A stretch of DNA of 64,000 nt from Leclercia adecarboxylata (GCA_002360945.1 DERO01000007.1:197657-261656), one strand, 5' to 3'; shown: positions 36,009-45,895, numbered from the stretch's first letter. Numbers and translations: made by a program. The notes: generated by a model from the sequence alone, not told the origin.

Positions 36009-37625
36009 TCAATGCTTCTCAATATACATCGTACGGCTGTACGCCACGTCTTCCGGGTTGTTGATGGGATACCCTTTCACCCAGGGTTTGATTAAGCGTC
36101 CATTGGTGTATTGATAGATCGGCGCAATCGGTGCTTTTTCCGCGAGGATTTTCTCCGCCGTATTGTAATCCGCGTTACGGGCCTTCGCGGTGGTCTCCAG
36201 CGATGCCTGATTGATTACTTTGTCATACGCCGGATCGTTGAAGCGGGAAATATTGCCGGTATGCGTGGAGGTCAGCAGCGAGAGGAAAGTCGACGGCTCG
36301 TTATAGTCCCCCACCCACGAGGCGCGGATCACATCGAAATTACCGGTGTTACGGCTGTCGATATAGGTTTTCCACTCCTGGTTTTGCAGCTTCACGTCGA
36401 CGCCGAGGTTCTTTTTCCACATTGACGCCACCGCGATGGCGATCTTCTGGTGGTTTTCCGAGGTGTTATACAGCAGCGTCAGCTTGAGCGGTTTCTGCGC
36501 GTTATAACCAGCCGCCTGCAGCAGCGTTTTGGCCTGCGCGTTCATCTCTTCCTGACTCATCTGCTCGAAGGGGGATGGCTCAGGGGTAAAGCCTGCAGTC
36601 ACGTCCGGGGTGAAGTGCCATGCCGGTTTCTCACCGGTACCCAACACTTTCTCGGCCATGATGCGCCGGTCGATAGTCATGCTCAGCGCCAGACGCACCC
36701 GGGCATCCGCCGTCGGGCCTTTCTGGGTGTTAAAGGCGTAATAGTAGGTGCCCAGCTGCGGCGGCGTATAGACCTGGCCCGGAATGTCTTTCATCAACTT
36801 CTGGTAGAGGTTTTTCGGGAATGACTCGGTGATATCGATATCGTTCGCCAGATAGCGCTTGGTGGCTGACGACTCCTGGTTGATCGGGATAAAGGTCACT
36901 TTCTGCAGCACCGTTTTATCGTTATCCCAGTAATGACTGTTGCGCTCAACCACTAGCTTCTCGTTAACCACCCGGTCTTTCAGGATGTATGCCCCATTGC
37001 CCACCAGCGCACCAGGGCGGGTCCACTCCGCGCCACTCTCCACGTTAGCTTTTTGTACCGGATAGAAGGCGAAGCTAGCCGTCAGGTTGGCAAACCACGG
37101 CAGCGGTTTATCCAACTGAACGCGCAGGGTTCTGTTATCCACCGCGGTCACGCCCAGCTTATCCGGCGTGGCCTTGCCATCGATGATGGCCTGGGCGTTG
37201 CTGATCCCGGCCAGCGCCGCAAACCAGGCGAATGGCGACGTGGTTTTCGGATCGACCAGACGCTGCCAGCTGTAGACAAAATCCTGTGCCGTGACGGGAG
37301 TGCCGTCAGACCATTGGGCGTTCTCGCGCAAGGTGAAGGTCCAGGCGCGGTTATCGTTACTCTGCCAGCGGGTGGCCACACCCGGCACGAGTTCGCCCTT
37401 TTCGTTCTGATTAACGAGGCCTTCGAACAGATCGCGGATCACCTGAATCTCGGGCAGCCCCACCGCTTTGGCGGGATCCAGTGAAGCGGGTTCATCTTTA
37501 ATGTGACGCACCAGTTCCTGCTTTGGTGCCAGCATCGTCCCCGAAGGCACATCCGCAGCAAAGGTATAAGAAGAGAGGCCACACAACCACAGGGCAGAAC
37601 AAATCAACGAAACCGGATGCTTCAT
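36009..37625 (-). CDS. mppA: Murein tripeptide-binding protein MppA
   Basis: MppA is a periplasmic OppA paralogue that binds L-Ala-gamma-D-Glu-meso-diaminopimelate released during wall turnover and delivers it to the Opp permease. The 538-residue product (E. coli: 537) has a signal peptide (1 to about 22, cleaved near TFAA) and the SBP_bac_5 fold. It matches E. coli MppA along its length, including ELVRHIKDEPASLDPAKAV. The ATG at 37625 is chosen because of the preceding AAGGGGA and the signal peptide; the frame is open for 23 codons upstream. It is divergent from mpaA. Confidence 0.96.
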   Translation of the reverse strand: MKHPVSLICSALWLCGLSSYTFAADVPSGTMLAPKQELVRHIKDEPASLDPAKAVGLPEIQVIRDLFEGLVNQNEKGELVPGVATRWQSNDNRAWTFTLRENAQWSDGTPVTAQDFVYSWQRLVDPKTTSPFAWFAALAGISNAQAIIDGKATPDKLGVTAVDNRTLRVQLDKPLPWFANLTASFAFYPVQKANVESGAEWTRPGALVGNGAYILKDRVVNEKLVVERNSHYWDNDKTVLQKVTFIPINQESSATKRYLANDIDITESFPKNLYQKLMKDIPGQVYTPPQLGTYYYAFNTQKGPTADARVRLALSMTIDRRIMAEKVLGTGEKPAWHFTPDVTAGFTPEPSPFEQMSQEEMNAQAKTLLQAAGYNAQKPLKLTLLYNTSENHQKIAIAVASMWKKNLGVDVKLQNQEWKTYIDSRNTGNFDVIRASWVGDYNEPSTFLSLLTSTHTGNISRFNDPAYDKVINQASLETTAKARNADYNTAEKILAEKAPIAPIYQYTNGRLIKPWVKGYPINNPEDVAYSRTMYIEKH

Positions 37626-37810
37626 GAGATCCCCTTTGAAATGATGGGTAACGAGCAGATGCGTAATTATTTGTTTCAGAACAGGGAAATGCAAACAACT
37701 TCCGTCGGAAAGTTGAATTATGTTGGTTTTGTTTCGGCGCTGAAACTATTTGATTAACCGTGTGTTTTGCACAACACTGCCAGTAGTATAACTCTGATTC
37801 AGGAACGTCT

Positions 37811-38524
37811 ATGTCCCTAACTCGCCCAAGAACGGAACGTGGCGCTTTCCCGCCTGGAACCGAACATTATGGCCGGTCATTCCTCGGCGCACCCTTGATC
37901 TGGTTCCCTGCGCCGCAGGCCGATCGCAACAGCGGCCTGATCATTGCGGGCACCCATGGTGATGAAAACTCCTCCATTGTGACCCTCTCCTGCGCCCTGC
38001 GCACGCTGGCTCCTGAGCTGCGTCGTCACCATGTGGTGTTAACCGTCAATCCGGACGGCTGTCAGCTGGGGCTGCGCGCTAACGCCCGCGGAGTGGATTT
38101 GAACCGTAACTTCCCGGCGGCCAACTGGCGGGAAGGCGAGACGGTCTATCGCTGGAACAGCGCGGCGGAGGATCGGGATGTGGTGTTGCTGACCGGGGAT
38201 AAACCCGGCTCTGAACCGGAAACGGAAGCCCTGTGTCACCTGATCCACAAGCTGCATCCGGCCTGGGTAGTGTCGTTTCACGACCCGCTGGCCTGCATCG
38301 AAGACCCTAACCATACCGCACTGGGACGCTGGCTGGCGGATGCCTTTACGCTGCCGCTGGTCACCAGCGTCGGCTATGAGACGCCGGGCTCGTTCGGCAG
38401 CTGGTGTGCGGATTTAAGCCTGCACTGCATCACCGCCGAGTTCCCGCCGATCTCGTCCGACGAGGCCAGCGAGAAGTACCTGAGAGCGATGACCGATCTG
38501 CTGCGCTGGGAACCTCAAAGGTGA
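37811..38524 (+). CDS. mpaA: Murein peptide amidase A (MpaA)
   Basis: MpaA is a cytoplasmic M14-family zinc peptidase that cuts the gamma-D-Glu-diaminopimelate bond of recycled murein peptides. The 237-residue protein has the zinc ligands H49 and E52 (AGTHGDENSS) and H157 (VSFHDPL), the substrate-binding DLNRNFP (96-102), and the catalytic Glu in TAEFPP (E210). Length is close to the 242 residues of E. coli. Its end overlaps the convergent ycjG by ten bases. Together with mppA and ycjG it forms a murein-peptide salvage cluster. Confidence 0.95.
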   Translation: MSLTRPRTERGAFPPGTEHYGRSFLGAPLIWFPAPQADRNSGLIIAGTHGDENSSIVTLSCALRTLAPELRRHHVVLTVNPDGCQLGLRANARGVDLNRNFPAANWREGETVYRWNSAAEDRDVVLLTGDKPGSEPETEALCHLIHKLHPAWVVSFHDPLACIEDPNHTALGRWLADAFTLPLVTSVGYETPGSFGSWCADLSLHCITAEFPPISSDEASEKYLRAMTDLLRWEPQR

Positions 38525-39480
38525 ACCACGCCGGTGGTGTAATGCAGCGCCGGTGAGACATCCACCGCCAGCCAGGTTGGGCCATCCAGATCGGCAAACT
38601 GCACCTCGCTCGCCAGCGGCAACGCCGCATTAATCGCCCGCGAGGTGCAGAGCATACAGCCGAGCATCAGCGCAAAACCGTTCTCACGCGCCTCGGCGGC
38701 CAAAGCCAGCGCCTCGGTGATCCCCCCGGTTTTATCCAGCTTAAGATTCACCATTTCGTAACGCCCTTTCAGGGCGGGCAGGCTTTCGCGCGTGTGGCAA
38801 CTTTCGTCCGCGCAGATGGGCAACGGGTGAATGAAATTGGCCAGCGCGGCGTCGTCACCCGCAGGCAGGGGTTGTTCGAGCATCGCGACACCCAGATCTG
38901 CCAGCAGCTGACAGCGGGCGGCCAGTCCTTCGCTATGCCAGGATTCATTGGCATCGACGATCAGCGTGGCCTCAGGCACCGCGCTGCGAATGGCGACCAT
39001 GCGTTCGCTGATCAGGCGATCGTCCAGCTTCACTTTCAGCAGGCTCGCCCCGGCGGCATACAGAGCTTTGGCACTGGCGGCCATCTGCGCGGGCTCGCCG
39101 ATCACCACCGTCTGCGCGGTCACCACCCTTTGCGGCAGCGTCGCTCCGGCCAGGGTGGCCAGCGGGATCCCCTGCTGGCGAGCGGCAAGATCCCACAGAG
39201 CGCAGTCAACGGCATTGCGCGCCGCCCCGGGGGGCAGTAGCGCCTGCAGCGCTTCCCGGCTAAGACCCCGCTCAAGTTCCGGCCCCAGCGCCATAATCTG
39301 CGCCATCACCGAGGCGATACTTTCACCGTACCGCGGATAAGGCGTACATTCCCCCACCCCTTTGACACCCTCTTCCTCTATTTCGACCACCACCACGCAG
39401 GCCTCGCTCCGGGCGCCCCGGGAGATCACAAACGGCGAATGCAATGGCCAGGCTTCTTCATAAACCTTGAGGGTTCTCAT
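38515..39480 (-). CDS. ycjG: L-Ala-D/L-Glu epimerase YcjG
   Basis: The 321-residue enolase-superfamily enzyme interconverts L-Ala-D-Glu and L-Ala-L-Glu so that the murein dipeptide can be degraded. The active-site set is complete: KVK (149-151), metal ligands D176, E202 and D225, and K247 opposite. The ATG at 39480 (MRTLKVYEEAWPLH) follows CAGGAG; a GTG one codon earlier is in frame but less likely. It converges on mpaA with a ten-base overlap of coding ends, so the two transcripts are antisense at their 3' ends. Confidence 0.95.
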   Translation of the reverse strand: MRTLKVYEEAWPLHSPFVISRGARSEACVVVVEIEEEGVKGVGECTPYPRYGESIASVMAQIMALGPELERGLSREALQALLPPGAARNAVDCALWDLAARQQGIPLATLAGATLPQRVVTAQTVVIGEPAQMAASAKALYAAGASLLKVKLDDRLISERMVAIRSAVPEATLIVDANESWHSEGLAARCQLLADLGVAMLEQPLPAGDDAALANFIHPLPICADESCHTRESLPALKGRYEMVNLKLDKTGGITEALALAAEARENGFALMLGCMLCTSRAINAALPLASEVQFADLDGPTWLAVDVSPALHYTTGVVHL

Positions 39481-39585
39481 CACTCACTCCTGTATAGCGG
39501 CTTCGCGTAAATAGGGTTTGCTGTGCTATTGGCTGATGACATACACTAACGGCGACGTTAACTATATGTAAACAGGAAGATAACT

Positions 39586-40092
39586 ATGTCACAACTCGTT
39601 CATTTCCAGGGCAACCCGGTTTCTGTTGCAGGATCCATTCCTCAGACTGGCAGCAAAGCGCAGGCGTTTACGCTCGTGGCAAAAGATCTGTCTGACGTCG
39701 TGCTGAGCCAGTTTGCCGGCAAGCGCAAAGTGCTGAACATTTTCCCAAGCATCGATACCGGCGTGTGTGCCGCATCTGTGCGTAAATTCAACCAGCTGGC
39801 GACTGAAATGGACAACACCGTTGTGCTGTGCATCTCCGCCGACCTGCCGTTCGCCCAGTCCCGTTTCTGCGGTGCCGAAGGCCTGAGCAACGTTATCACC
39901 CTCTCCACCCTGCGCAACCCGGAATTCCTGGAGCAGTACGGTGTGGGTATCGCTGAAGGCGCCCTGAAAGGCCTGGCTGCCCGCGCAGTGGTGGTGATCG
40001 ACGAAAACGACACCGTCGTGTTCAGCCATCTGGTGAATGAAATCACCACCGAGCCGGACTATGCTGCTGCGCTTGAAGCGCTGAAAGCGTAA
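39586..40092 (+). CDS. tpx: Lipid hydroperoxide/thiol peroxidase Tpx
   Basis: Tpx is an atypical 2-Cys peroxiredoxin that reduces alkyl hydroperoxides with thioredoxin. The 168-residue product has the peroxidatic C61 in SIDTGVC and the resolving C95 in SRFCG; C82 is also present, as in E. coli. It is monocistronic with an excellent terminator after it, convergent with tyrR and divergent from ycjG. Confidence 0.97.
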   Translation: MSQLVHFQGNPVSVAGSIPQTGSKAQAFTLVAKDLSDVVLSQFAGKRKVLNIFPSIDTGVCAASVRKFNQLATEMDNTVVLCISADLPFAQSRFCGAEGLSNVITLSTLRNPEFLEQYGVGIAEGALKGLAARAVVVIDENDTVVFSHLVNEITTEPDYAAALEALKA

Positions 40093-40099
40093 GAGCAAA

Positions 40100-40133
40100 A
40101 AGAAAGCCTCCTTGCGGAGGCTTTCTTGTTTTT
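40100..40133. terminator. Terminator between convergent tpx and tyrR
   Basis: A perfect 12-bp stem AAGAAAGCCTCC / GGAGGCTTTCTT with loop TTGC is followed on the plus strand by GTTTTT. The A-rich left side (CAAA before AAG) would serve the minus strand as a T-run after tyrR, so it probably works in both directions. It overlaps the last two bases of the tyrR stop. Confidence 0.9.
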
Positions 40134-41673
40134 ACTCGTCACCCTTCTTCTGGCTCAGACCATACTCGCGCAGCTTGTTGGCGATAGCGGTATGAGAAAC
40201 ACCCAGCCGTTTCGCCAGCTTACGCGTGCTGGGATAGTTACGATAAAGCTGCGTCAGCACCGAGCGTTCAAAGCGACTGGTGATGTCATCCAGCGACCCT
40301 TCCATTGCCTCCTCGCCCACCGCCACCGTACCGGCGTCATAATCCGGCAGCAAAATATCCTGTGGTCGCAGCTCATAGCCTTCAAGCTGGGTCAGCGCCC
40401 GATAGATGGCGTTCTTCAGCTGACGGATATTTCCCGGCCAGCCGTAACGAGTGAGAACGTTATTGAGATCGGCTGAGAACTTCGGTCGTGGGATGCCCTG
40501 CTCATCGGCAAAGCGCGCCACAAACAGCTCGGTCAGCGGCATGATATCCTGCGGACAATCGCGCAGCGGCGGGATATTCAGCGTCAGCACGTTCAGGCGA
40601 TAATAGAGATCTTCACGGAAGACGCCCTTCTGCACCAGTTCCACCAGATTCTTCTGGGTGGCGCAAATCACGCGCACATCGACATGCACCTCATGATCTT
40701 CCCCTACCCGGCGGAAGGTGCCGTCGTTGAGGAAACGCAGCAGTTTGGCCTGCATCCGCGGTGACATTTCGCCAATCTCGTCCAGCAGCACCGAGCCGCC
40801 ATTGGCCTGCTCAAAGAAGCCTTTCTTGCCTTCCGGGGCGTGACCGAACAGCTCGCTTTCAACGGCATCTTCCGGAATAGAGGCGCAGTTCAGCGCCAGA
40901 TAAGGTTTCGCCGCGCGTGGCCCCGCCTGGTGTACCGCATGGGCCAGCAGATCTTTGCCGGTGCCGGTATCGCCGGTAATCAGCAGCGGCGCAGCCAGAT
41001 TTGCCAGCTTGCGCGCCTGCTCTACTACGTGGCGCATTTTCGGGCTGACGGCAATAATCTGGCTGAAGGCCCCGACATCCTGGCTCGATAGGTTTTGCAG
41101 CTGGCGTCCCATGCGTACCGTCGAGCGCAGCATAATCACCGAGCCGGTCAGGGTGCGGTCGTCGTTATCACCCTGCAGGTAGACCGGAGTGATCTCCATC
41201 AGGAAGTTCTGGCCGTTGATGATCACATGTTCGCTGTGGGTCGACCGCGGGTTACTCTCCAGCCAGCGCTGAAAATTGAAGCCGGGGATCAGCTGGGCGG
41301 CATTGTGGCTGCTTAGTTTGTCCTGCTCCTGGGCAAACAGCTGGCAGCTCGCCAGGTTGGCCCGGTCAATTTTGCCCTTCAGATCCAGGGATAAGAACGG
41401 CTCCGGCATCGCTTCCAGCAGCGCGCTCAGCGCCAGATGCTCGCGCTCGGAGGGCATCCACGGCACGGTGCGCACGTCCGTAACGCCAGCGATACGGCGA
41501 ATTTCAGCCATTAAGCTGCTGAATGTATCGAATGCAATTTCGGCAAAGTTCAGGTAAATCTTCCCGATAGGGTCGATCTCAATTCCGCGCAGATCAATGC
41601 TACGCAAAACAAGGAGATCGAGTAACTCGCGAGTCAGGCCGAGACGGTCCTTACAAAACACTTCCAGACGCAT
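40132..41673 (-). CDS. tyrR: Aromatic amino-acid regulator TyrR
   Basis: TyrR represses or activates genes for aromatic amino-acid synthesis and uptake in response to Tyr, Phe and Trp. The 513-residue protein has an N-terminal ACT domain (1 to about 75), a PAS domain (about 78-190), an AAA+ domain with GDTGTGKD, and a C-terminal Fis-type HTH (RKLAKRLGVSHTAIANKLRE). As in E. coli, the loop that is GAFTGA in sigma-54 activators is replaced by HAPEGKKGFFEQ, so it does not act with sigma-54. A TyrR box lies in its upstream region. Confidence 0.96.
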   Translation of the reverse strand: MRLEVFCKDRLGLTRELLDLLVLRSIDLRGIEIDPIGKIYLNFAEIAFDTFSSLMAEIRRIAGVTDVRTVPWMPSEREHLALSALLEAMPEPFLSLDLKGKIDRANLASCQLFAQEQDKLSSHNAAQLIPGFNFQRWLESNPRSTHSEHVIINGQNFLMEITPVYLQGDNDDRTLTGSVIMLRSTVRMGRQLQNLSSQDVGAFSQIIAVSPKMRHVVEQARKLANLAAPLLITGDTGTGKDLLAHAVHQAGPRAAKPYLALNCASIPEDAVESELFGHAPEGKKGFFEQANGGSVLLDEIGEMSPRMQAKLLRFLNDGTFRRVGEDHEVHVDVRVICATQKNLVELVQKGVFREDLYYRLNVLTLNIPPLRDCPQDIMPLTELFVARFADEQGIPRPKFSADLNNVLTRYGWPGNIRQLKNAIYRALTQLEGYELRPQDILLPDYDAGTVAVGEEAMEGSLDDITSRFERSVLTQLYRNYPSTRKLAKRLGVSHTAIANKLREYGLSQKKGDE

Positions 41674-41740
41674 GGGAAAATCACTCTATAAACAGTAACT
41701 CTGAAATGATAAGCCAGATATCGGCAATCGGGAAGCAGGC

Positions 41741-41758
41741 TGTCAACAAATATTGACA
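41741..41758 (-). promoter_or_regulatory. TyrR box overlapping the tyrR promoter -35
   Basis: The 18-bp palindrome TGTCAACAAATATTGACA matches the TyrR box TGT-N12-ACA symmetry and spacing (TGTAAA-N6-TTTACA with symmetric changes). It sits inside a longer 10-bp inverted repeat (41737-41762). On the minus strand its TTGACA, followed 17 bases later by CGATAT, could be the tyrR promoter, so bound TyrR would block it. Autoregulation of tyrR is known in E. coli. Confidence 0.7.
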
Positions 41759-41800
41759 GCCTGTGAAGCGAGTGGCGGAATTATGTGCGAGGCGGGAAAG

Positions 41801-42850
41801 CTACTGCGGTTTTTTGTTGAGCGTTTCTTTCAGCTGACCGATTAATTCCCGGCGGAAATCGCCCAGCCGTGGTTTATCCTCCGCTGTCCACGGCAGAGGA
41901 CGGCACAATTCCATCGCTTTGATCCCCAGTCGCGCGGTCAGCAGTCCGGCACCAATCCCCTGGGCTGCGCGAGCCGAGAGTCGCGCGGCCAGATCCTGCG
42001 ACATCCAGTCCATCCCCACTTCGCGTACCACCTCGCTGGCTCCGGCGAAGGCCATGTTCAGCAGCACCAGGCGGAACAGTCGCAGGCGGCTGTAATAGCC
42101 CAGCTCAATGCCGTACAGGGTGGCGATGCGGTTAATCAGACGCAGGTTGCGCCAGGCGATAAAGGCCATATCTACCAGCGCCAGCGGGCTGACGGCGATC
42201 ATCAGGGTCGATTCTGCCGCCGAGCGGCTGATCTCCCGGCGAGCCTGGCTGTCCAGCACCGGCTGGACCAGATGGGCATACAGCGAAACCACCTCGCGGT
42301 CGTTCTGGGTTTCATGGATCGCGGCATACCAGCGCTGCAGCGCCGGATGCGACTGATCCAGCCCGGCCTGCTTCGCCAGCTTTTCACAAAACGCCCGACC
42401 GTTGCCGGTGCCGTGACTGTGGAGCAGATCCCGGGCTTCGTCACGCTCGTGCGCGCGCTGGCGCAGTCGCCATAAGCGGCGCCACTCGGTGGCGACAGAA
42501 CCCACGCCCGCCCCGACGACCAGAGCCCCGGCCGCGCATCCACCCAGCGCCACCCAGTCCTGGGTTTGCCAGGCATTGATCGCCCACTGGACGCCTTGCC
42601 CTACCACCGTGATGCCGGTCAGCAGCAGCCCGGCACTGACCATTTTGCGCCACAGGCTGCGTTTAGGGCGCAGGGCAGCCTCAACCACGGCTTCGGCCTG
42701 CCCCTCTTCGGGGGGGAGCATATCGGCTACCACCGGGGAAAACTGTTCTGCCTGAGTGGTATCAAAAGTCTGCGCCGCCTTAAAGGCCTCATGCTGCTCC
42801 TGCTCCAGCGTGCCGCTAAAATCCATACGCGGTTTTAAGGGTTCGGTCAT
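41801..42850 (-). CDS. ycjF: Inner-membrane protein YcjF (UPF0283)
   Basis: The 349-residue protein belongs to UPF0283/DUF697. It has a polar N-terminal region, two membrane segments (about 70-92 and 100-122), and a helical C-terminal DUF697 domain with a hydrophobic stretch around [17 protein letters not shown]. It is the partner of YcjX, whose stop overlaps its ATG by four bases, and both are members of the PspF regulon in enterobacteria. The function is unknown; a role in envelope stress is inferred from regulation. Confidence 0.94.
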   Translation of the reverse strand: MTEPLKPRMDFSGTLEQEQHEAFKAAQTFDTTQAEQFSPVVADMLPPEEGQAEAVVEAALRPKRSLWRKMVSAGLLLTGITVVGQGVQWAINAWQTQDWVALGGCAAGALVVGAGVGSVATEWRRLWRLRQRAHERDEARDLLHSHGTGNGRAFCEKLAKQAGLDQSHPALQRWYAAIHETQNDREVVSLYAHLVQPVLDSQARREISRSAAESTLMIAVSPLALVDMAFIAWRNLRLINRIATLYGIELGYYSRLRLFRLVLLNMAFAGASEVVREVGMDWMSQDLAARLSARAAQGIGAGLLTARLGIKAMELCRPLPWTAEDKPRLGDFRRELIGQLKETLNKKPQ

Positions 42851-44244
42851 CGCAATTTATCTCCAATCAAAAACTCCAGCGCGGCATCGAGGCGAATGTG
42901 CGGCAGCGGCTGGTCAACATTCATTGTCTGCGGGCGGAAGGCTTCGAACTGGAAGCCCTGCTTTTGCCAGAACGCCTGGCCGGGCAGCCGGGCAGGCACC
43001 TCGCCGGGATAGACCGTCAGCGGGGCGCCGTCGCTCAGACGGTGGCCGCGCAGCGCCGGAATTTTGTCGCCATTGACGTCAATTAAACCACTCTGGGTGG
43101 CCTGCACCGACGCCAGTCCCAGACAGTCCATGCTGATCCCCTCAAAGGCGGCGTTCTGCCAGGCATCCTGAACCAGTTGTTGCAGGAGCGACACCATATT
43201 GGCGTGTTGATCCACCGTAACGTGATCCGCCTTGGTGGCGGCAAACAGCAGTTTGTCGATCACCGGGGAGAACAGGCGGCGGAACAGCGTGCGCTGCCCG
43301 TAGTGGAAGCTCTGCATCAGTTGGGTGAGTGCGAGACGCATGTCGTTAAAGGCCTGCGGCCCGCTGTTGAGAGGCTGCAGGCAATCCACCAGCACAATCT
43401 GGCGGTCGAAGCGTAAAAAGTGGTTGGTGTAGAACCCCTTCACCACTTTTTCACAGTAGTAGTTGAAGCGCTCGCGCAGCATCCCGGCGTTGGTATGTTT
43501 ATCCGCCTGAGCCAGCTTCGATTCGCCAAAGGTGTCCACGTCCGGCCAGGGGAAGAACTGCAGCGCCGGGGCACCCGCCATATCCCCCGGAAGTACAAAG
43601 CGTCCCGGCTGGATAAAGTGCAGCCCCTCTTTTTTGCATTGATGCAGATAATCGGTCCAGGCTTCCGAGATGGCCGCCAGCCGGTTTTCGTCGGCGGGTG
43701 CCAGCGGATCCAGCCCTTCACACAGCGCGCGCCAGCGGGCCGACCACTCCGCGCGTTGCCCCTGCAGCAGGCCGGTCATTTGCCGCGACCAGCTGAGATA
43801 ATCCTGGGTCAGCATCGGTAGATCGAGCAGCCATTCGCCGGGATAATCGACGATCTCCAGATAGAGGGTGGAGGTCTCTTTAAAATGACGCAGCAGCGAA
43901 TCGTTGGAACGATAGCGCAGCGCCAGGCGGATCTCGCTTACCCCGCGGGTCGGCGTCGGCCAGGTGGGCGGGGAGCCATACAGCTGGGCCAGCCCTTCGT
44001 CATAGGTAAAACGGGGAATGCCAAAGTCGCGCTGGGGCACGCGCTTCACGCCGAGCAGGCGCTCTTCGCGCACGGCGCTCAGCAGGGGTAAACGCGCCCC
44101 GGCATGCAGGTTAAGCAGTTGATTGACCATCGCCGTGATAAAGGCGGTTTTGCCGCTGCGGCTCAGTCCGGTGACCGCCAGGCGCAAATGACGGTCAACC
44201 CCACGATTGACCAGTGAATTGAGTTCATTTTTAAATCGCTTCAT
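42847..44244 (-). CDS. ycjX: P-loop protein YcjX (DUF463)
   Basis: The 465-residue protein matches E. coli YcjX closely. It has a P-loop GLSRSGKT (26-33) and further GTPase-like features ([19 protein letters not shown] as the switch II region). It is a stress-inducible putative nucleotide-binding protein, co-expressed with ycjF. The ATG at 44244 ([15 protein letters not shown]) is used, as in E. coli; an ATG two codons upstream is possible. In this genome it follows pspD directly, with no pspE or ycjM-W genes between. Confidence 0.94.
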   Translation of the reverse strand: MKRFKNELNSLVNRGVDRHLRLAVTGLSRSGKTAFITAMVNQLLNLHAGARLPLLSAVREERLLGVKRVPQRDFGIPRFTYDEGLAQLYGSPPTWPTPTRGVSEIRLALRYRSNDSLLRHFKETSTLYLEIVDYPGEWLLDLPMLTQDYLSWSRQMTGLLQGQRAEWSARWRALCEGLDPLAPADENRLAAISEAWTDYLHQCKKEGLHFIQPGRFVLPGDMAGAPALQFFPWPDVDTFGESKLAQADKHTNAGMLRERFNYYCEKVVKGFYTNHFLRFDRQIVLVDCLQPLNSGPQAFNDMRLALTQLMQSFHYGQRTLFRRLFSPVIDKLLFAATKADHVTVDQHANMVSLLQQLVQDAWQNAAFEGISMDCLGLASVQATQSGLIDVNGDKIPALRGHRLSDGAPLTVYPGEVPARLPGQAFWQKQGFQFEAFRPQTMNVDQPLPHIRLDAALEFLIGDKLR

Positions 44245-44313
44245 CGCCATCCTGTTCTGCCTGAAGGAATTATTGTTCTGAGAAATATGACATGGGGACA
44301 AGGAGAAGGGAAT

Positions 44314-44354
44314 AAAAGCGCCGCAACGGTACGTCCAGCGCTGTGCCGTTGCGG
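44314..44354 (-). terminator. Hairpin after pspD
   Basis: On the minus strand CCGCAACGG (44354-44346) pairs with CCGTTGCGG (44329-44321), followed by CGCTTTTATT. It begins one base after the pspD stop. The loop is long (16 bases), but the stem is perfect and T-rich sequence follows. It probably separates pspABCD from ycjX-ycjF, at least partly. Confidence 0.65.
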
Positions 44355-44355
44355 T

Positions 44356-44574
44356 CTATTTCAGTTTACCGGAGAGCCGGGTAGCGAGCTTTTTCAGCAT
44401 CGGCTCCAGCGCCACCGCCAGCAGCATCCGGACGGGCTTACGCGCAACAGACTTAATCGCCCAGCCCGCCACGCCTGCCGGGCCGTAACGCAGTGCGGTG
44501 AGTAAAACCAGCTTCCCTGCGAATTTCAGGCCCGGCTTAACCTGCTGCCCGGCCTGTTGCCAGCGTTGATTCAT
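44356..44574 (-). CDS. pspD: Phage shock protein D
   Basis: The 72-residue peripheral inner-membrane protein matches E. coli PspD (73 aa), with [20 protein letters not shown] and [14 protein letters not shown]. It is the last gene of the pspABCD operon. No pspE (a rhodanese in E. coli) follows. Its exact role in the stress response is unclear. Confidence 0.93.
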   Translation of the reverse strand: MNQRWQQAGQQVKPGLKFAGKLVLLTALRYGPAGVAGWAIKSVARKPVRMLLAVALEPMLKKLATRLSGKLK

Positions 44575-44588
44575 ATCAGTTCTCTCAG

Positions 44589-44948
44589 TTAAAGCTGACG
44601 AAAACGGCTTCGCAGCGAGAAAGTATCAGAGGTGACATACCGCTCCATCTCGCGCAGGCGTTGTTCACCTGCCGACAGTTGGGCATCCACCGCATCCAGC
44701 AGGTCACTGCTGGTCGGGGCATTTTCATCACCCATCGCGCTGTCCGGCATCGGATCCAGCACGAAGGATAATATGATATAGGCCACCAGGGTAATAAAGG
44801 CCAGGCCAAAGAAGATGGAGAGTACCGTTACCACGCGCACCAGCTTCACCGGCACGTCGAGGTAGTGCGCCAGCCCGGCGCAGACGCCGCGCACCATCCC
44901 CTGCTGGGGGATACGCCACAATTTTTTATTCAGGTTCAGGCCAGCCAT
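44589..44948 (-). CDS. pspC: Phage shock protein C, membrane sensor
   Basis: The 119-residue protein has the PspC domain with [21 protein letters not shown] and a membrane segment (about 38-65, [20 protein letters not shown]). With PspB it senses inner-membrane stress and releases PspF from PspA. Its ATG overlaps the pspB stop by one base (TAATG). Confidence 0.95.
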   Translation of the reverse strand: MAGLNLNKKLWRIPQQGMVRGVCAGLAHYLDVPVKLVRVVTVLSIFFGLAFITLVAYIILSFVLDPMPDSAMGDENAPTSSDLLDAVDAQLSAGEQRLREMERYVTSDTFSLRSRFRQL

Positions 44949-45172
44949 TAACGATCCCTCCAGTTCGGGTGTTCCGCATCCAGGATCGCTTCCAGCGCCT
45001 GAATACGTTCACGCATCTTGTTCGCGTCCTGGGTTAACTGCGCCAGACGCTGCTGTTCGCTTTGCGACAGCTCACTCCGGGAAGAACGGTTGCTGTAATG
45101 CAGCCACAGCCAGATCGGCAATACAAACAGCACGAAAATGGTCAGCGGAATGGCAAGAAAAAGCGCGCTCAT
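44948..45172 (-). CDS. pspB: Phage shock protein B
   Basis: The 74-residue protein has an N-terminal membrane anchor (about 3-24, ALFLAIPLTIFVLFVLPIWLW) and a cytoplasmic coiled coil (about 36-68). It forms the PspBC sensor complex. It lies 54 bases after pspA and overlaps pspC by one base. Confidence 0.95.
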   Translation of the reverse strand: MSALFLAIPLTIFVLFVLPIWLWLHYSNRSSRSELSQSEQQRLAQLTQDANKMRERIQALEAILDAEHPNWRDR

Positions 45173-45226
45173 GTCTACTCCTTGTCTTACGATGAGTGGC
45201 GGCGCCAGCCGGCGCCGCAGGTGTTA

Positions 45227-45895
45227 TTATTGATTGTCTTGTTTCATTCTGGCCTTCAGCGCGGCCAGTTGCTCGCTGATTTCATCATCCGCTTTCAGGT
45301 CAGCAAACTGCTGATCCAGCGTCTTCTGTTTGCCAAAGCTGTGGCTTTCCGCTTCGGCTTCCATCTGATCGATACGGCGCTCAAACGATTCGAAACGGGC
45401 CATGGCTTCGTCAATCTTGCCGCTGTCGAGCTGACGGCGCACGTCGCGGGAAGAATTTGCCGCCTGATGACGCAGCGTCAGTGCCTGCTGACGGGCACGA
45501 GTTTCGCTCAGTTTGTTCTCCAGCTCCGCGATCTCTTTCTTCATGCGGGCCAGGGTTTCATCCACCAGCGTAACTTCCTGCTCCAGCGTGACCACGATGT
45601 CGGTCAGCTTCTGTTTTTCGATCAGTGCGGAACGAGCCAGATCCTCTTTATCTTTGCGCAGCGCCAGTTCGGCTTTTTCCTGCCATTCGTTCTGCTGGGC
45701 GGTAGCCTGTTCAATGCGGCGCGAGAGTTGTTTCTTCTCAGCCAGCGCACGGGCAGAGGTGGAACGCACTTCGACCAACGTATCTTCCATCTCCTGGATC
45801 ATCAGACGCACCAGCTTCTGCGGATCTTCCGCCTTTTCCAGCAGTGAGTTAATGTTGGCGTTCACGATGTCGGCAAAACGAGAAAAAATACCCAT
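45227..45895 (-). CDS. pspA: Phage shock protein A
   Basis: The 222-residue coiled-coil protein matches PspA/IM30 ([28 protein letters not shown]). At rest it inhibits the activator PspF; under stress it binds and supports the inner membrane as oligomers. It is the first gene of the operon and is transcribed from the sigma-54 promoter upstream, divergent from pspF. Confidence 0.97.
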   Translation of the reverse strand: MGIFSRFADIVNANINSLLEKAEDPQKLVRLMIQEMEDTLVEVRSTSARALAEKKQLSRRIEQATAQQNEWQEKAELALRKDKEDLARSALIEKQKLTDIVVTLEQEVTLVDETLARMKKEIAELENKLSETRARQQALTLRHQAANSSRDVRRQLDSGKIDEAMARFESFERRIDQMEAEAESHSFGKQKTLDQQFADLKADDEISEQLAALKARMKQDNQ

